Origin: Sipunculus nudus | Lineage: Eukaryota; Annelida; Sipuncula; Golfingiida; Sipunculidae | Length of the DNA: 64,000 bases | Assembly: GCA_026874595.1 (NCBI GenBank) | Contig: CM049313.1 | Location: forward strand, 73,280,659 to 73,344,658 | Direction: 5' to 3' | Shown here: positions 32,444-44,959 of the stretch, piece by piece | How positions within the stretch are numbered: position 1 is the first letter of the stretch | How the letters are laid out: the number at the start of each line of letters is the position of its first letter | Program-made: the position numbers and the translations under genes | Notes under the pieces: model-generated | What the model saw: the letters and a program-made list of their open reading frames with translations, nothing else | What the model was told of the DNA's origin: nothing | The model's database searches: none

Positions 32444-34737
32444 ATATCCTCTGCCCCTGGCAGAGCGTATACCCCTGGTGAATCTCGGATTTTACCGGTA
32501 ATCATATTTGCTCTTAATAAAAATGCAATCCCCTGTTATTTGATGGGATTTGGAACCACATGCTCCGATTTCCGCCGCCAGGCGTGCCGCCCGGGAGTAA
32601 TGGCTTTTGTATTGACGCGTTAACCTGACTCTTCAATGCTCCACAGTTCAAGACGAAATCCTGTCGATGTGTTAACTAATAACCACCGGGGACGGCAGAA
32701 ACACGACGGGAATTCATCTGCCACCGGACCTGCAAACCTAAGGAAAGTGTTATTGCATCTTCAGACTTTCAAGAGATTCCCTGGATAAATACGTTTTAAC
32801 TTTGCCGCCTGGATTAATTTCATCTCCTTAGTTCATTTTAATATAATTTTTTCGTACATATAATGTGGGCGCTTAGAGTATAGCAATGCGACATAAATCT
32901 GTTATAATAAAACCAATATTACCGAAACCGAATATGTTTGTTTCTAAACTTTTTCTTAAGGGTACCAAGATTTCAAGTTTTATTTATTGAGGCTATATAG
33001 ACTGCAAATACCCGTGAATTAACATAAATGGTTAATCTAGTTTGTCTTGTTGGAATAAAGAAAACATAATATATAATTTGCGCTTAAAATCTTACTCTTT
33101 TATAGCTATACTAATAAATTATCTTTTATAGATTTTTCGTGTTTTAAAGGGATTCGCAACCTTGTTATAAATATCGAACAAGGCAATAAGAAAAATCTAA
33201 ACCTAAAAGCCATTTGCCACATACATCAGGTAATTTCATTTTAATAAACTGCATATCCTATTTTTTGATTTCGTATAATGAAATATGCAGGCAAGCATCT
33301 GCATAGTCGCAACCTTCCCCTTCCGACAAAATCAGTCACTGATACTGACATCTTACACTTAAATTATTAAGTGTTGTTCTGGGGGGGGGGGGGACATATC
33401 CCCCTAACTTTTTAATTAATTGGCGACAAAGTACCTTTTGTCCCTCATACTGCTAGGGGAATAAAACGCATAATTTTAAACGTAGCAAGTTGAGTTTTTC
33501 CGTAATCAACAAAATTTGGTTTCTTCATATATTCCTCAATAATTTTCTAATTATCCTTCACATGACGAGAAATGTAACAATGCCTTATGCATAAGTCTAT
33601 GTTAGATTGTGTTGTTGATTGTTTGTTAACAGGGGTCCTTAAATTCAAATTAAAATTAAGAAAATGAAAATGTTTAAAAATTTTATTTTTGTATATACAT
33701 AAGATAAATATTAATGTTCTATAAATATGCTGGGAATGGGGAACATTATGGTATTCTGGCTTTCGGCTTTTGTCCACTCAGGCAACATGGCGGGATATGT
33801 AGAACCAAGTTCTTAGAGACGGAGGAGATTTACCCTTCATATACCGATGAATTAATATCCTCTGTGACAGAATTCCTTGAAGGGAGCTAGCTTCAAAACT
33901 TCAGAAATAAAAACAACACATAACAGTATATTTTCTTATGGTAATGGATACATGCCCCCTTTATCATCAACCCACCCCGTTGTAACCGCCACGACTGCTG
34001 TTACCACTGCAGATAATACAACATTCACAAAGTGAACGGTTCCTTTACGTTAATGCATTTACTTTTGCTCGATGTCCTTTTTGCTAAAGACTCTCGTTGC
34101 AGACAAGACATGTCAGTTACATTTTTGCCCTCCCGCCATTACAAAAACGTTATAGCATAAAGATTGGCTCCTGGTCAGGTCATCTCAGTTAAGGTTCTGT
34201 TAAATGTTCTCCCTTAAACGGAGATGGCCGCTCCTTGGTTAAAGAAAGTTAGAAAGTGTTTTATGCGGAATGCAGGGCAAATAATCTATAATGTGTTACG
34301 AAGACAAATTGCTCAGGGCAAAATACTAGGACGATCCGAACCCATGTTGGTTGCGCACAAGTCCGGCGTACCAACCGCTTCGCTGGAAATGCAAGTTTCG
34401 CTAGCGAGACAGTTCGGTCCGCTTTTATGTCACCCCGTAACAATTGAATGTGGATGACTGTGACCACATAATAAGAATCCAATTTTACTAACTCCACTTG
34501 ACTTTCAGGTTTTCCTATATGCATGACATTGCTAGTAATAATATAGAAATCATAAATCAATGGTTAAGACATAAATGCGAATCACTTAAGTGGGCCGCCC
34601 ATTTACGGAATTATCCGGACGATTCTATACTAGCCGGGAGGAATCGGTTTGTTTTGTACCTGTTAGGGTGTTCCAGGTCTGAATTTTTTAACCCGGTCGG
34701 AAGTACGATGTCAAGGTATAAAAGGAAGAAAAAATCA

Positions 34738-34739
<2 letters not shown>

Positions 34740-34785
<46 letters not shown>

Positions 34786-34973
34786 TGAAACCTCGTTGTG
34801 TCGAACTCGCTTAAGTCGAATACCCCACTTATGTCAAAGTTACAGATTCGATACTCTAGTTAAATCATTACCAAATAAAACCCGCTTGTGTCGAACCTCG
34901 GTTGTGTCGAAGTTTTCTGAGGGGTCCCTTTGACTTCGACATAACGAGGTTTCACTGTATATATATAAATATG

Positions 34974-35043
<70 letters not shown>
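34740..35043. repeat. (TA)n and (TG)n microsatellite interrupted by a MITE
   Basis: TA runs at 34740-34778 and about 34979-35022, followed by (TG)n to 35043. The two TA runs flank a pogo-like MITE and were probably one tract before insertion. Confidence 0.9.
34783..34957. mobile_element. Pogo/Tigger-like MITE
   Basis: A 175-bp element with ends AGTGAAACCTCGTT.TGTCGAA and the inverse TTCGACATAACGAGGTTTCACT, inserted in a TA repeat. CAGTG-type ends with a TA target are typical of pogo-group mariner elements. No ORF. The interior holds further TGTCGAA repeats (34890-34910). Confidence 0.75.
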
Positions 35044-35044
<1 letters not shown>

Positions 35045-35049
35045 TTATT

Positions 35050-35440
35050 GAACCAAAAAAAATTCCCTCGATTATTAAGAAAGGCACCCAAAATTCTTTC
35101 ATATCACTAGGAGTGACCAAAATGGCCTGGAAAAAAATCAGATGTGCATGTTAAATCCATTGGTGTGCGGACATGCGCGCCCACCGGCGCGATGTTAACG
35201 TTTTATTAGAATGAATATTCCACATTCGATTGAATGTTGAATGCAATCGCCCCTTCTCCTCCGCCCCTAACTTTAATTGCCAAAACGAAGTTTTGCGGAT
35301 ACTATGTTTTTGACCGGGTTCCGCCGCCGCCGTATTCGTTTCCGGAGAACTCCTCTGAGACTACTGGACTGATCCGAAACTTACACCAGTATTCGGGTCA
35401 CATGTGAACTGGTGCCCAGCCAATAAGCGTTGACCTCTGA
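35050..35440. other. Non-coding flank of the 278-bp array
   Basis: Includes ACTCCTCTGAGACTACTGGA at about 35348, a segment that appears to lead into the array. No gene seen. Confidence 0.4.
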
Positions 35441-36600
35441 CCCATCCTCTCTGCCAAGCGTCAATTTGCTCGTCTGTTTCCACACATAAACCCACATATC
35501 TCGGGAACCGTTTGACCAATCAGGAAAAAAAAATTGTACAGTTGTAGCCCTTGGATAGCTTGATAACATACACAAAAAATGGTGGCGCCAACTGCAACCA
35601 TGTTTGCACACTGTCCATCTGTTCGTCTGCCTTGGGTTAAAATCAATCATATTTCAGCATTTGTTTGACTAATTCACCTTTGATTTTATGACAGGTGGCG
35701 CCACCTACATTCACGTTTACGCTGCAGAAATCCAAGCTCATATCTCGGGAACCGTTTGACTGATTTGGCCAAAATTTTGCATTTGTATAGATCTTACATA
35801 GCTCTTTATCATATACAAATCTGGTGGCGCCACCTGCAATCATTTTTGCACAGCATCCGTCTGTTTTTCTGCCGAGGGACAAAATCACTCATATCTCGGC
35901 GATGGTTTGACATATCTGCCTAAAGTTTTGCGTGTTTATACGTCCTGGACAGCTTTCTTGATTTTATGACAGGTAGCGCCACCTACATTCTAGTTTACGC
36001 TGTCGAAATCCAAGCTCATATCTCGGGAACCGTTTGACCCATTTGGCCAAAATTTCGCATGTGTATAGGTCTCACATAGCTCTTTATCATACACAAAACT
36101 AGAGGGACCAACTGCAACCATTTTTGCACAGCGTCCGTCTGTTTGTCTGTCGTGGGATAAAATCACTCATATCTCAGTAGTGGTTTGACTTATCTGCCTA
36201 AAATGTTGCGTGTTTATACATCTTGGATAGCTTTCTCAATTTTTGGCAGGTGGCGCCACCTACATTTATGTTAACGCTGCATACTTTCAGGCTTATATCT
36301 CAGGACTTGTTGGACATATCCCCCTGAAATTAGGCATGTGTATAGATCTCACATCGCTCTAAATCATACATAAAATTGGTGGCGCCACCTGCCACCATTT
36401 TTGCACAAGTCCTTCTGTTTGTCTGCTATGTGATAAAATCACTCATATACATGTAATGGTTTGACTTATCTGCCTAAAATTTTGCATATGTATACAACTT
36501 GGACAACTTCCTCGATTTTGTGGTAGGCTGCGCAACCTACATACACATTTCGGCTGCAGACATCCATGCTAATATGCAACACACCTCACTCTATTTGCCC
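35440..36600. repeat. 278-bp tandem array, about four copies
   Basis: The anchor ATATCTCGGGAACCGTTTGAC (first part) recurs at 35496, 35740, 36018 and, diverged, about 36295 and 36570, so the period is 277-278 bp with a shorter first copy. Each unit contains GGTGGCGCCACCT, itself an AGGTGGCGCCACCT palindrome, usually twice, together with TTTTGCA and GTCTGTTTGTCTG words. ORFs crossing it are not conserved between units. Confidence 0.9.
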
Positions 36601-37940
36601 TTGCCACTCAATCCAGTTATTTATTGGCCTTATATGACCATTTATTTTTAAAAAAAGTGATGACAGACATTCAAGTTAGATCTTTAGTCAAATTCTTGTG
36701 ACTAGATTGCATGAAATGGGCCATTTTACAGTTTCAAACATATTTAAGTTTCCGCACTACCCCCTCCCTTAACATTCAACTTTCCGGAGAACCATGGCCC
36801 TTCGGCCGATGTTATATATTCCCCCCCCCCCCCCAACTCAAAAGATGTTTCCACGCGTATGGTACGGTATACTGACATGGTAGCAATTGCAACTAAGACC
36901 TGTTAATTGTACCGCAGGTTGTTTCAAATATTATTCTCTGGAGATATGTACAGTTTGTAAAACTGTGAAAGTATATCGTTAGCTCAGTTCGGTTTGAGCA
37001 TAATTATTCTACTAAATGTTTTAGCGACTCTGTAAAATGCCTTATTATTGGAACGACATTGACAGTTTGGAGCCAGGACGGTTCTCGACAAAATAATTCC
37101 ATCCTACCGCATCCGTACCCCTTTATCCGGAGCTGGAGCAATAACTGCATGGGATTTCCCTAGCCTATTGGCCCATCTCTCCACAGAGTTCCGTACTAAT
37201 AAGTCGGCCTGGGTGTTGTGTTTTTTTTTGGGGGGGGGGGGGGGGATTTAAGCTAACGGACGTAGAAGCCATTATATCAGCTGATATCAACTGATTATAT
37301 CAGATTAAAGTCTGGTACTCAATGACCTGTAATACATGAGAAATTGAAATTCAACAATTTCCTTTAGGACCATTAAACTAAAATGAAAGTATACAGTCTA
37401 TAGATAAAAAGTGAGAAGTGACTATATATTAGAAGTGAGAGTGAAGTCACTTAAACACAGCTAAAACCGATGTGTGGGAGCAGATATAAACGACGCATCA
37501 ATAATAAGTATTAATAGATGAATCTTTCACATATCTCAAGAAATTTAGTTTCATGCGTTAGCATTACTTGTGTACGCTGCCAAAGAAACCAACTCATACA
37601 CGGGTTAAACATAAACATCTTATCCTCAAGTAGATAAATCTGAGGTTAAAATATTTGAGGTGGTTCTTTTTTGTGGACTTGGATATCCAGAAATCATAAC
37701 ATGTTTCCAGTAAAAGATTAATATTTTCAATGGTGATTTTACCTTACGTAATCAGAATAAAAATATTTTCTGAGAGACTCTCACTAGCCTGAGTAAATGA
37801 AACGATACTTGTGTTGAGTTAAAGGAGGTAAATTAAAAAAAAACACAATTTAGGCTATTCATCATAAGACATTACCCCAATTACATGTTGTTGGCGATTA
37901 AATACAGCAATGTTTTTTTTTACTTCCCAGCATCTGCGAA
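36600..37940. other. Non-coding, nothing recognised
   Basis: Contains a C tract at about 36822-36835 and a T9/G15 tract at 37221-37246. No supported gene. Confidence 0.5.
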
Positions 37941-37942
37941 TA

Positions 37943-38439
37943 GAGTGGTGTATGACTCGAGTCCGAACTCGAATATGGACTCGGACTATAGAGTCCTGGA
38001 CTTAGACTTGTACTCGGACTGGAGATCAGGACTCGAGAAATCAGACCGAGTCCATCTCAAGAGTAGTATAAAAAAATCTGTCATGTAGGGACTTAAATTC
38101 AGACTGGAAAACCTGTATGACATACGTGCGAATATTGACAAATTATTACAAAACTGAATTTTGATTAAATACTAAAATAAGTATCTGTATTTGGATTTAA
38201 TTGCAATGTAATATTAAAGTAAAATGCAAGTATAAACTGACATAACAAAAATACACATGGTGATCTCAAAGTTCCATTTAACAATGCTTCATAAAATGTA
38301 GACATTTTGGACTCGGACTAGTGTTAATAAAGACTTGGACTCTAAGGAGGCGGACTTGAACTCGAACCTCATGAACTCGCACTTGGACTTGGACCCCAGT
38401 GGCTTGGACTCGGAGAGTGTGGACTCGACTACATCACTG
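37943..38439. mobile_element. hAT-like MITE with 8-bp target duplication
   Basis: A roughly 497-bp element with ends AGTGGTGTA..ACTCGAGTCC and the inverse GGACTCGACTACATCACTG. It is flanked by TGCGAATA (37935-37942) and TGCGAGTT (38440-38447), a partly decayed 8-bp duplication as expected for hAT. The interior is dominated by variants of GGACTCGGACT and GACTTGGACT. No transposase is encoded. Confidence 0.75.
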
Positions 38440-38449
38440 TGCGAGTTAT

Positions 38450-39980
38450 GGCAACAGAAAACATTTCATGTACTGCGGGGTTGACCTGACACAACTTTCA
38501 ACTACTAAACTGTAACGACGACTGTTACCTTATGCCCAATAAAATACCCGTATTAATAAACCTCTTACCTTGTGATCTGCTGTTCCGTTGCAAGGTGCAC
38601 AGCCTGGAGCTTCCTGAAACTCTGGGCACGTCAAACATCCCAGCCCCGCGATCATTTATATACAGGAGTGAACCAGGAGGCCCCGGGACCTCCCGCTACT
38701 TACCGGGTTTCCTTAATTCATCAACGAACGGGAAGCGTCTGCCGTCAACACCTGACACTCCTGACGAGAGCCACACATCTGACTAATTAAAATTCTCAAA
38801 CCGTTTCAGAGACAGGGTTAAATGACATATTTATATAAATAGCAATCAATGACTATTGGTTAAAAGATGTTTCTGAAGGCTGAATTGTCTTGAGTAAATA
38901 ATGCATGTGCACGATAATCGATGAGATGTTAATACATTCCCTAATCAAAATTATTGTTTTTAATTTAGACCTTATAATTCAGTTTGTTTCGACTCTTATC
39001 CAAGGATTTGAATAAAAAGGATTTATTTAAAAGTCTCTATGAATTTAAGCAAATTATATCCTGAAGTACAATATCGATATCCACAAGTTTCTACTCTGTA
39101 GGCCTATACACGTAAATGTTAACATTACTACCCAGCCTCTCTTTTCTCTCTTTGCCATTAGGCGTTTATGTATGTACAAAATGCGATCATCTAAATGTTA
39201 TTTCAGTGAAATTTTCCACATTATGGATCTCTTCGTATGACGTGATCTACTGCCAGCATGATCTTCTTCCGGTTTTCTGCATATGCGGTGCGCATGCGCG
39301 TTTGGACATTTCGTTATGTTCAAAACCAGATCATCAGTGACGTAGTGCTCCTCGGATGCCAAGCCGAGAAACATTAAATTATGCAGTTTCACCAAGTGCA
39401 TCATAAATTGGTATCTCAGATGGCCCAACCAACAGGTTAAAAAATTCTGAGTAAATTTAGAAGCCGGTCCATACACCAATCAGATAACACAAATCTACCA
39501 AGAAATGAAGGAGAAGAAGAAGTTTTATGATTTGGAAAAAAGGTTGCACAGATTTCCATAATTTGTAAATTTTAAATTTCTGTGTACAAACAAATTTAAA
39601 AGCCCACACCTACGCATCCCTGTCAGGAAAGACAAACATAATCAGAATCTGTAAAACTCTAAAGGCGATTGAAGAAGTTATTTGTTGTGAATTTTTGACG
39701 GACTGCCAGGTGGACTTACGGACGACCGCCGCATCGCAATGGCATAAACCCATAGGGTCTAAAGGCTTATCATTTGAATGATATCGTTCATGTTTGGTAC
39801 CAGAATCTATATTGGAGATGTGCCTATTCAAGCTAATCTAGGTGATCTTGCTCTTATTTGGAGACTTGCCCCGATAATTCTTAGCGGGAAAGTGTGCTGA
39901 TTTCATTTCCCCTTTCCCATTTTAAACAGAAATGTCTACACTCAGAGCTGAGTTTAGTGCTCCAGCCCAGTTCCCAACAA
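38450..39980. other. Non-coding, nothing recognised
   Basis: ORFs at 38532-38786, 39116-39340, 39198-39479 (minus) and 39610-39831 (minus) have no recognisable domain and overlap one another on opposite strands. I do not call genes. Confidence 0.4.
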
Positions 39981-40168
39981 AATCGGATCCAGGAAAAAGG
40001 GGTCCGGAACCCCCCCCCCCCCCCCATTTTCCCTTTTTTCAAACTTTTCTAAGGGTTTCAGACCAATTTTTGCGGCCTGGACCCCCCTTTTCAGGGGACC
40101 TTTTTTAGGTTGTGTATTTAGTCCTCTGTGTTTGAACCTCCTTTTCCTAAATCCCGAATCCGCCCCTG
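39981..40168. mobile_element. MITE of the GGGGCGGATCC family, copy 2
   Basis: Left end ATCGGATCCAGGAAAAAGGGG (outermost bases eroded), right end AATCCGCCCCTG at 40157-40168. It contains a C tract (40010-40025) and GGGTTTCAGACCAATTTTTG, shared with the copy at 41283 and, in reverse, with 336 and 47714. Confidence 0.75.
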
Positions 40169-40345
40169 TTCAAGGTTATAACATGACAGAAATTATGCCC
40201 TCGCCTTAGCGAATGCAATATTTGAATAGGTAAGTTTTTAAGGGAATCAATGAAATTCTGTTCCGAACTTTGCAACGCGATACCTCCTTGGCCTTTGTTT
40301 CAATATCACCACAGACGATATTGTCTTAACCATTGTTATTCTGGT

Positions 40346-40437
40346 ATTTGAAAAAAAAAAATGATTTGTTTCATGAATGAATTGAACCGGGATTTGAAAA
40401 AAAAATGATTTATTTCATGAATGAATACAACCGGGTT
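40346..40437. repeat. 46-bp tandem duplication
   Basis: ATTTG, an A run, then ATGATTT.TTTCATGAATGAAT occurs at 40346 and 40392, each copy ending near AACCGGG. Confidence 0.9.
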
Positions 40438-40439
40438 CT

Positions 40440-41282
40440 GTGTAGAGTAATCGCAACCGAATTTTCGTGACCTTCACCAATGTTTCATGGTCATATCAGG
40501 CAATTTATTTCTACTTTTAATAAAAAATATATCTCAAGAACCCCAAGACTTATTTTATTCTTGTTTAGTGTCTGTGTACCTTGTCTAGGACACGACTGAA
40601 GTTACTGACTTATTCTTCATAAAGGTATGCATGTCAGTTCCCATGACAACTGTGAACCAAGGACTAAATTGGAAATGCGCACTCTTTTTGATTTAAGCGA
40701 CTTTCGAAGTAACCACAAGTAATGCTGTGCCACCTATGTTCGTCTGATTGGTTAATTGAATCTCCCGAATACCTCTTTGGCAACCACGCCAACTCTGAGC
40801 AGTAATTTGGACAATCATGCCACCCTGGTTAAACGTATGCTGTCTCACAACATAACCCGGATCACTCGATCCCAATTTACACACATTTGGGGAAATAACA
40901 TCAATAGCAGCCCAGAAACACTTTCTGCAATGTTCGAGGTTTTTAAGCCTCTTCCGTAGAAAGGGCAGGCTTTCATAGAGCTGATAGATTATTTTCTATA
41001 TCCATCTTTGGGTAACTTCTTTCTTGTGGGTGGACCTATCTAGGTCTCCTGAGTGCAAACCATATACATGTTTTTCAATATTTGTTTCTTCTTTTTTTTT
41101 TCCTTCTGTTATTTTATGTTTGTGCTTGATCTCCAATGTGGCTTTTTTTCCAAACTTGAAATTGTGGCACAATATCAGTCCTGTTTTACAAATTTGTACC
41201 TGATATTAAAATTTGACTTTTACCTTATTTCCAAGGCCGCAAACACCAAAGTCAATTTTCCTTTATATCGCCATGTTGCTTG
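40440..41282. other. Non-coding, nothing firmly recognised
   Basis: The overlapping opposite-strand ORFs at 40693-40884 and 40756-40959 could be a transposase scrap but carry no motif I can name. Confidence 0.35.
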
Positions 41283-41472
41283 CAGAAGCGGATCCACGTT
41301 GTCCGCATCCCCCTCCCCCCTTTTATTAGCCACCGCAATCTTTTTTAAGAGTTTCAGACCAATTAATGGGTCTTGACCCCCCCCCCCCTTTGCCCGGACC
41401 TGCGGACTTTTATTGAGGTTTTGTCATTAGTCCTGGGTTGGAACCCCCTTTTCTAAATCCTGGATCCGCCTG
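41283..41472. mobile_element. MITE of the GGGGCGGATCC family, copy 3
   Basis: A 190-bp element with ends CAGAAGCGGATCCACG and CCTGGATCCGCCTG. Interior landmarks AGAGTTTCAGACCAATTAATG and a CCCCCTTTG..CGGACCT segment match the other copies. No clear target duplication. Confidence 0.75.
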
Positions 41473-41511
41473 GTGGGGAGGATTCCAGTGATCGCTCAGT
41501 GATTGTTTATA

Positions 41512-41905
41512 ACTTCCTGTATCCTACATCTACATCTACCTGTATTCTTCATCTACCTGTATCCTACATCTACAACTACCTGTATTCTATATCTACATCT
41601 ACTTGTATTCTGCATCTACATCTACCTGTATCCTACATCTATCTGTATTCTACATCTACCTAGCTGTATTTTACATCTACATCTACCTGTATTCCACATC
41701 TTTATCTACCTAAATTCTACATCTACATATACCTCTATTCTTCATCTACATCTACCTGTATTTTACATCTACCTGTCTACATCTACCTGTATTTTACATC
41801 TACATCTTCCTGCATTCAACATCTACCTGTATTCTTCATCTACATCTACCTGTTTTCTACATCTAAATCTACATGTATTCTACATCTACATCTACCTGTA
41901 TTCCT
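41512..41905. repeat. CTACATCTAC / CTGTATTCTA minisatellite
   Basis: Irregular array of short variants of TACATCTACCTGTATTC and TACATCTACATCTAC. Being near a multiple of three, it yields a spurious Leu/His/Tyr-rich plus-strand ORF of 139 residues. Confidence 0.9.
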
Positions 41906-41956
41906 GTCTTCCGACACCTTGAATTGAATTTAAGTATTCTTTGGTTGCTCCGAATT

Positions 41957-41993
<37 letters not shown>
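41957..41993. repeat. (TA)n microsatellite
   Basis: A near-pure TA run of about 36 bp. Confidence 0.95.
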
Positions 41994-41997
<4 letters not shown>

Positions 41998-41999
41998 CC

Positions 42000-44220
42000 C
42001 ACAATTAACATATTTAAAAGATGTTACATCATACGGCATTGATGTAATTTATGATACTGTTGCATATTATATGACTTTCATACTTAGTTCACACAACTCT
42101 TCTACAAATATTATGCATGTACTCTTTTAAAATGGTAAAGGAGAATTGTATTAGTAACTAGTGCTATAGTGGTTACGGAAAAATATGCTGGTAATTTTTT
42201 TTCAAAATATCGTGTATCCCGGCCATTTTTACCTATGAACAGTAAGTTTTATCATGAACATAATTTTGTAAAAATTTTGAAAGTGGGAAAAATTATATTT
42301 CTGGTCCATCTGTATTAGGAAATATTATAAGCGTGCATGTGACAGTCATATTACCAAAATGTCTACAGAAATTATCAAATAGACACTAATTAAATATGCA
42401 GTTTAAGCCTACTTGTATACTCCGCCAGGTTCTTAATCAAACTTTTCTTTGCTCTACACAGAGTCACGAAATAAAGACCAGTGAATGGAACCGGCCCTCT
42501 GAGAGACAAAGAAATTCGCTTGTCTTACAGTTAAAGAATGCTTTTGAAGTAAAAACCTATATATGGTTATCCAGGTACCTTCAACATTTAATGGAATATT
42601 CTATGGATATACCTTAACCTTTCAGAATATGTTAATAACATTTTAAACTGCTTAAAGAAAAGCCATCTAAGGGGGAACCATTAGCGCCACCTGGCGGAGG
42701 TATAATTAGACATCTTTTAGAAAGAAATGACGCAAAACTTTCCAGTTTACTCCTTTTCTCTTTGTTCCTGAATCGAGGATTCTATATATGAATAAAAGTC
42801 AACAAACTTTAGAACGCAAAATAAAATTAATTTTTCCTTGACATGCCTTAAGAAACATGATAAGTGTAAAACCATGACGAGCTGATGGATTTTATACGAG
42901 TTCATAGCTACGAACAGGTTGTTTGTACGGACTTTGTGAAGGTAAGATGCACTTTTACGTTATCTTTCATTCATCAGCTGTCACGCCAAAGAGAGGCAAC
43001 GGGAAGCTGCTGCCATAATATCTCGTGTAACATCACAACATAAATACCGCTTATATGATCAATATATTTATATCAAAAGGGTCAGCATTCATGACACGTG
43101 ATATAAGCCCAATGGTTGTGTATCGAATAGAAGGATAAACTGGCTATACATTTTATTTAATATATACGTATTTAATACCTTATCAGTTTTAATTGAGACA
43201 TGAATATATATTATATCATATACGGTTTTCTTGACAAATCGGTAACACAATATCATATAAATCTTTGTTTTATCATTTTCGATATAGCGGTTGTTTGGTA
43301 CAAGTACAATAACATAATATATCTTTTCAATATAGTGTGCCATCGTATTTGTCGACAGTTTTATAAAATACATTGTACTATAGTCCGTTTCATCCCCTAA
43401 TATCCACCTGTTTTTTGCTATGAAAAATTTTATTTGTTACATTTCAACGGAAAACCTGATAGTGCAGAGTACAGGATTTAAGGACCTAATTTTCAACAAG
43501 GTAAATAATTACCTACCTTTTAGCTTATTTAAGAAACAGAATTTAATAAAATCATGAGAAATCAATCTATATTTTACAACATATCAGACCAACTTCTGGC
43601 AGTCATGGTCAATGGTCACATGCAAAAATAGCCTGAATTGACAGCTGCTGATTGGATGATGTCGTGTAAACACTCTAAAAAAATATTAGCAGCTAAAACA
43701 AAGATGGCTTCTCATGCAGGGACACATCTGATCTGACAGATCATCGGGAAGAGCAAGAGCTAAACAGTTGTGAAACAAAAACTGGAGCTCTATTGTAAAA
43801 TTCTTAATTGCCATATAAGGTTGTAACTTTCATATGTAGTTTTCTAGGAAAGTATTGAAAAATATAAAATTTAAAGAAAATTATCTCCAAAAAACAGGTG
43901 GACACAGGTTGATGAAACAGAGTATAATAATATTTCTTAATTAGTATATATATATATATATAATGTTTGTATATGTATTTGATGTAAAATTATTTTGAAA
44001 TTAAAATAAATAAAAAGATCTACTTATAGGCTGGGATCGGCTTCTTTCAGTAAACCAGTACTAGTCTTGTGAAAGCTTAGGGTGATTGGTCAAAGGAGGG
44101 GATAAGCATGCAACTTCTTGTATTTAGGGCAAGTCATTTAAATTAGCTGGTTTCGTTATTTAGCACGTTTAACTCAAGCAATGGTAGTATAGCATGTCTC
44201 TGATTAAAAATTTCTTTTAT
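42000..44220. other. Non-coding, nothing recognised
   Basis: AT-rich. A short (TA)n lies at about 43947-43963. ORFs at 43089-43373 (minus) and 43200-43400 (plus) overlap on opposite strands and show no domain. Confidence 0.5.
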
Positions 44221-44224
44221 TCTA

Positions 44225-44706
44225 AATTTGGACCTGAACTCATATTTTAATCAACTTCCAGACAGGCTGATATCGACGCTGCACGGAATTCATGATACTG
44301 CTGCTAGGATTTACACAAACATGACCATATTTCACCAATTCTATATGATCTACACTGGTTTCTATAACATGTTAACACGGCTACCACCTACAGGGCCTCA
44401 TATGGATCTATCTACTCAAACTTGCCGTGTTTCAAATGGAAACCGAAGACATATTTATTCAGAGAGGCTTTCACAGAGATTAAGTGCCTATCCAACAATA
44501 CCTTTATATCTTCCGATTTTCATATTTTTGTTCATTTAAATATTTTATCTTATTTTTTAAAGGTTTTAAGGTAACATCTTGTAGTTTATCTGTATGTTAT
44601 ATGCTTTCTCAGTATTATGTAAAGCACCATAGAACATCTCATAATGGATTTGTTGTTCTATAATTTTTGTAATAATAATAATAATAATATTAATAATAAT
44701 AATTTT
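44225..44706 (+). mobile_element. CR1/L2-type LINE, truncated 3' end
   Basis: The plus strand reads SYFNQLPDRLISTLHGIHDT then AARIYTNMTIFHQFYMIYTG, matching the CR1/L2 ORF2 C-terminal pattern (L.RLQ..QN.AAR......K..HI...L..LHW). After a frameshift a FK.K.KTYLF-type end follows at about 44430-44460. It ends with the typical 3' UTR (TGTAAAGCACCATAGAACAT ... TTGTTCTATAA) and a (AAT)n tail at 44669-44706. 5' truncated, frame broken. Confidence 0.8.
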
Positions 44707-44959
44707 ATCTGTGTGAGAAATCCTGCGATAAAATGCTACGGCACCGTGGAATAACCCATGGGATTCGTCTTAAGCCATTAGCAGGAAAAAGTTAGATGTC
44801 AATTTAATCACAGGCAGTTAATCCCTGTTAATAATTATGATACATGCTTACACAATTTTCAATAACTAAGTTTAAATTCTAATATTTTTTACTGGGCCCT
44901 AAACCAGTCAATACACCAGTGGCGATGGTGCCAACAAAGAAACATATCAAAGCATGATA

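Larger units (their letters stand above)
30551..34220. other. Upstream and intergenic non-coding region
   Basis: Upstream side of the insulin-related gene; its 5' UTR exon and promoter should lie here but cannot be pinned by eye. Contains G- and C-rich patches at 30640-30715 and 31205-31235, (TA)n at 31417-31449 and 32397-32441, and a G tract at 33380-33392. The ORF at 30770-31051 matches nothing I recognise. Confidence 0.5.

Noticed and set aside
34224-34457. Plus-strand ORF starting MAAPWLKKVRKC
   Set aside because: Composition looks plausible, but there is no recognisable domain, an overlapping antisense ORF of similar length, and no splice sites I can defend.
41503-41922. 139-residue Leu/His/Tyr-rich plus-strand ORF
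   Set aside because: It is a translation of the CTACATCTAC minisatellite.
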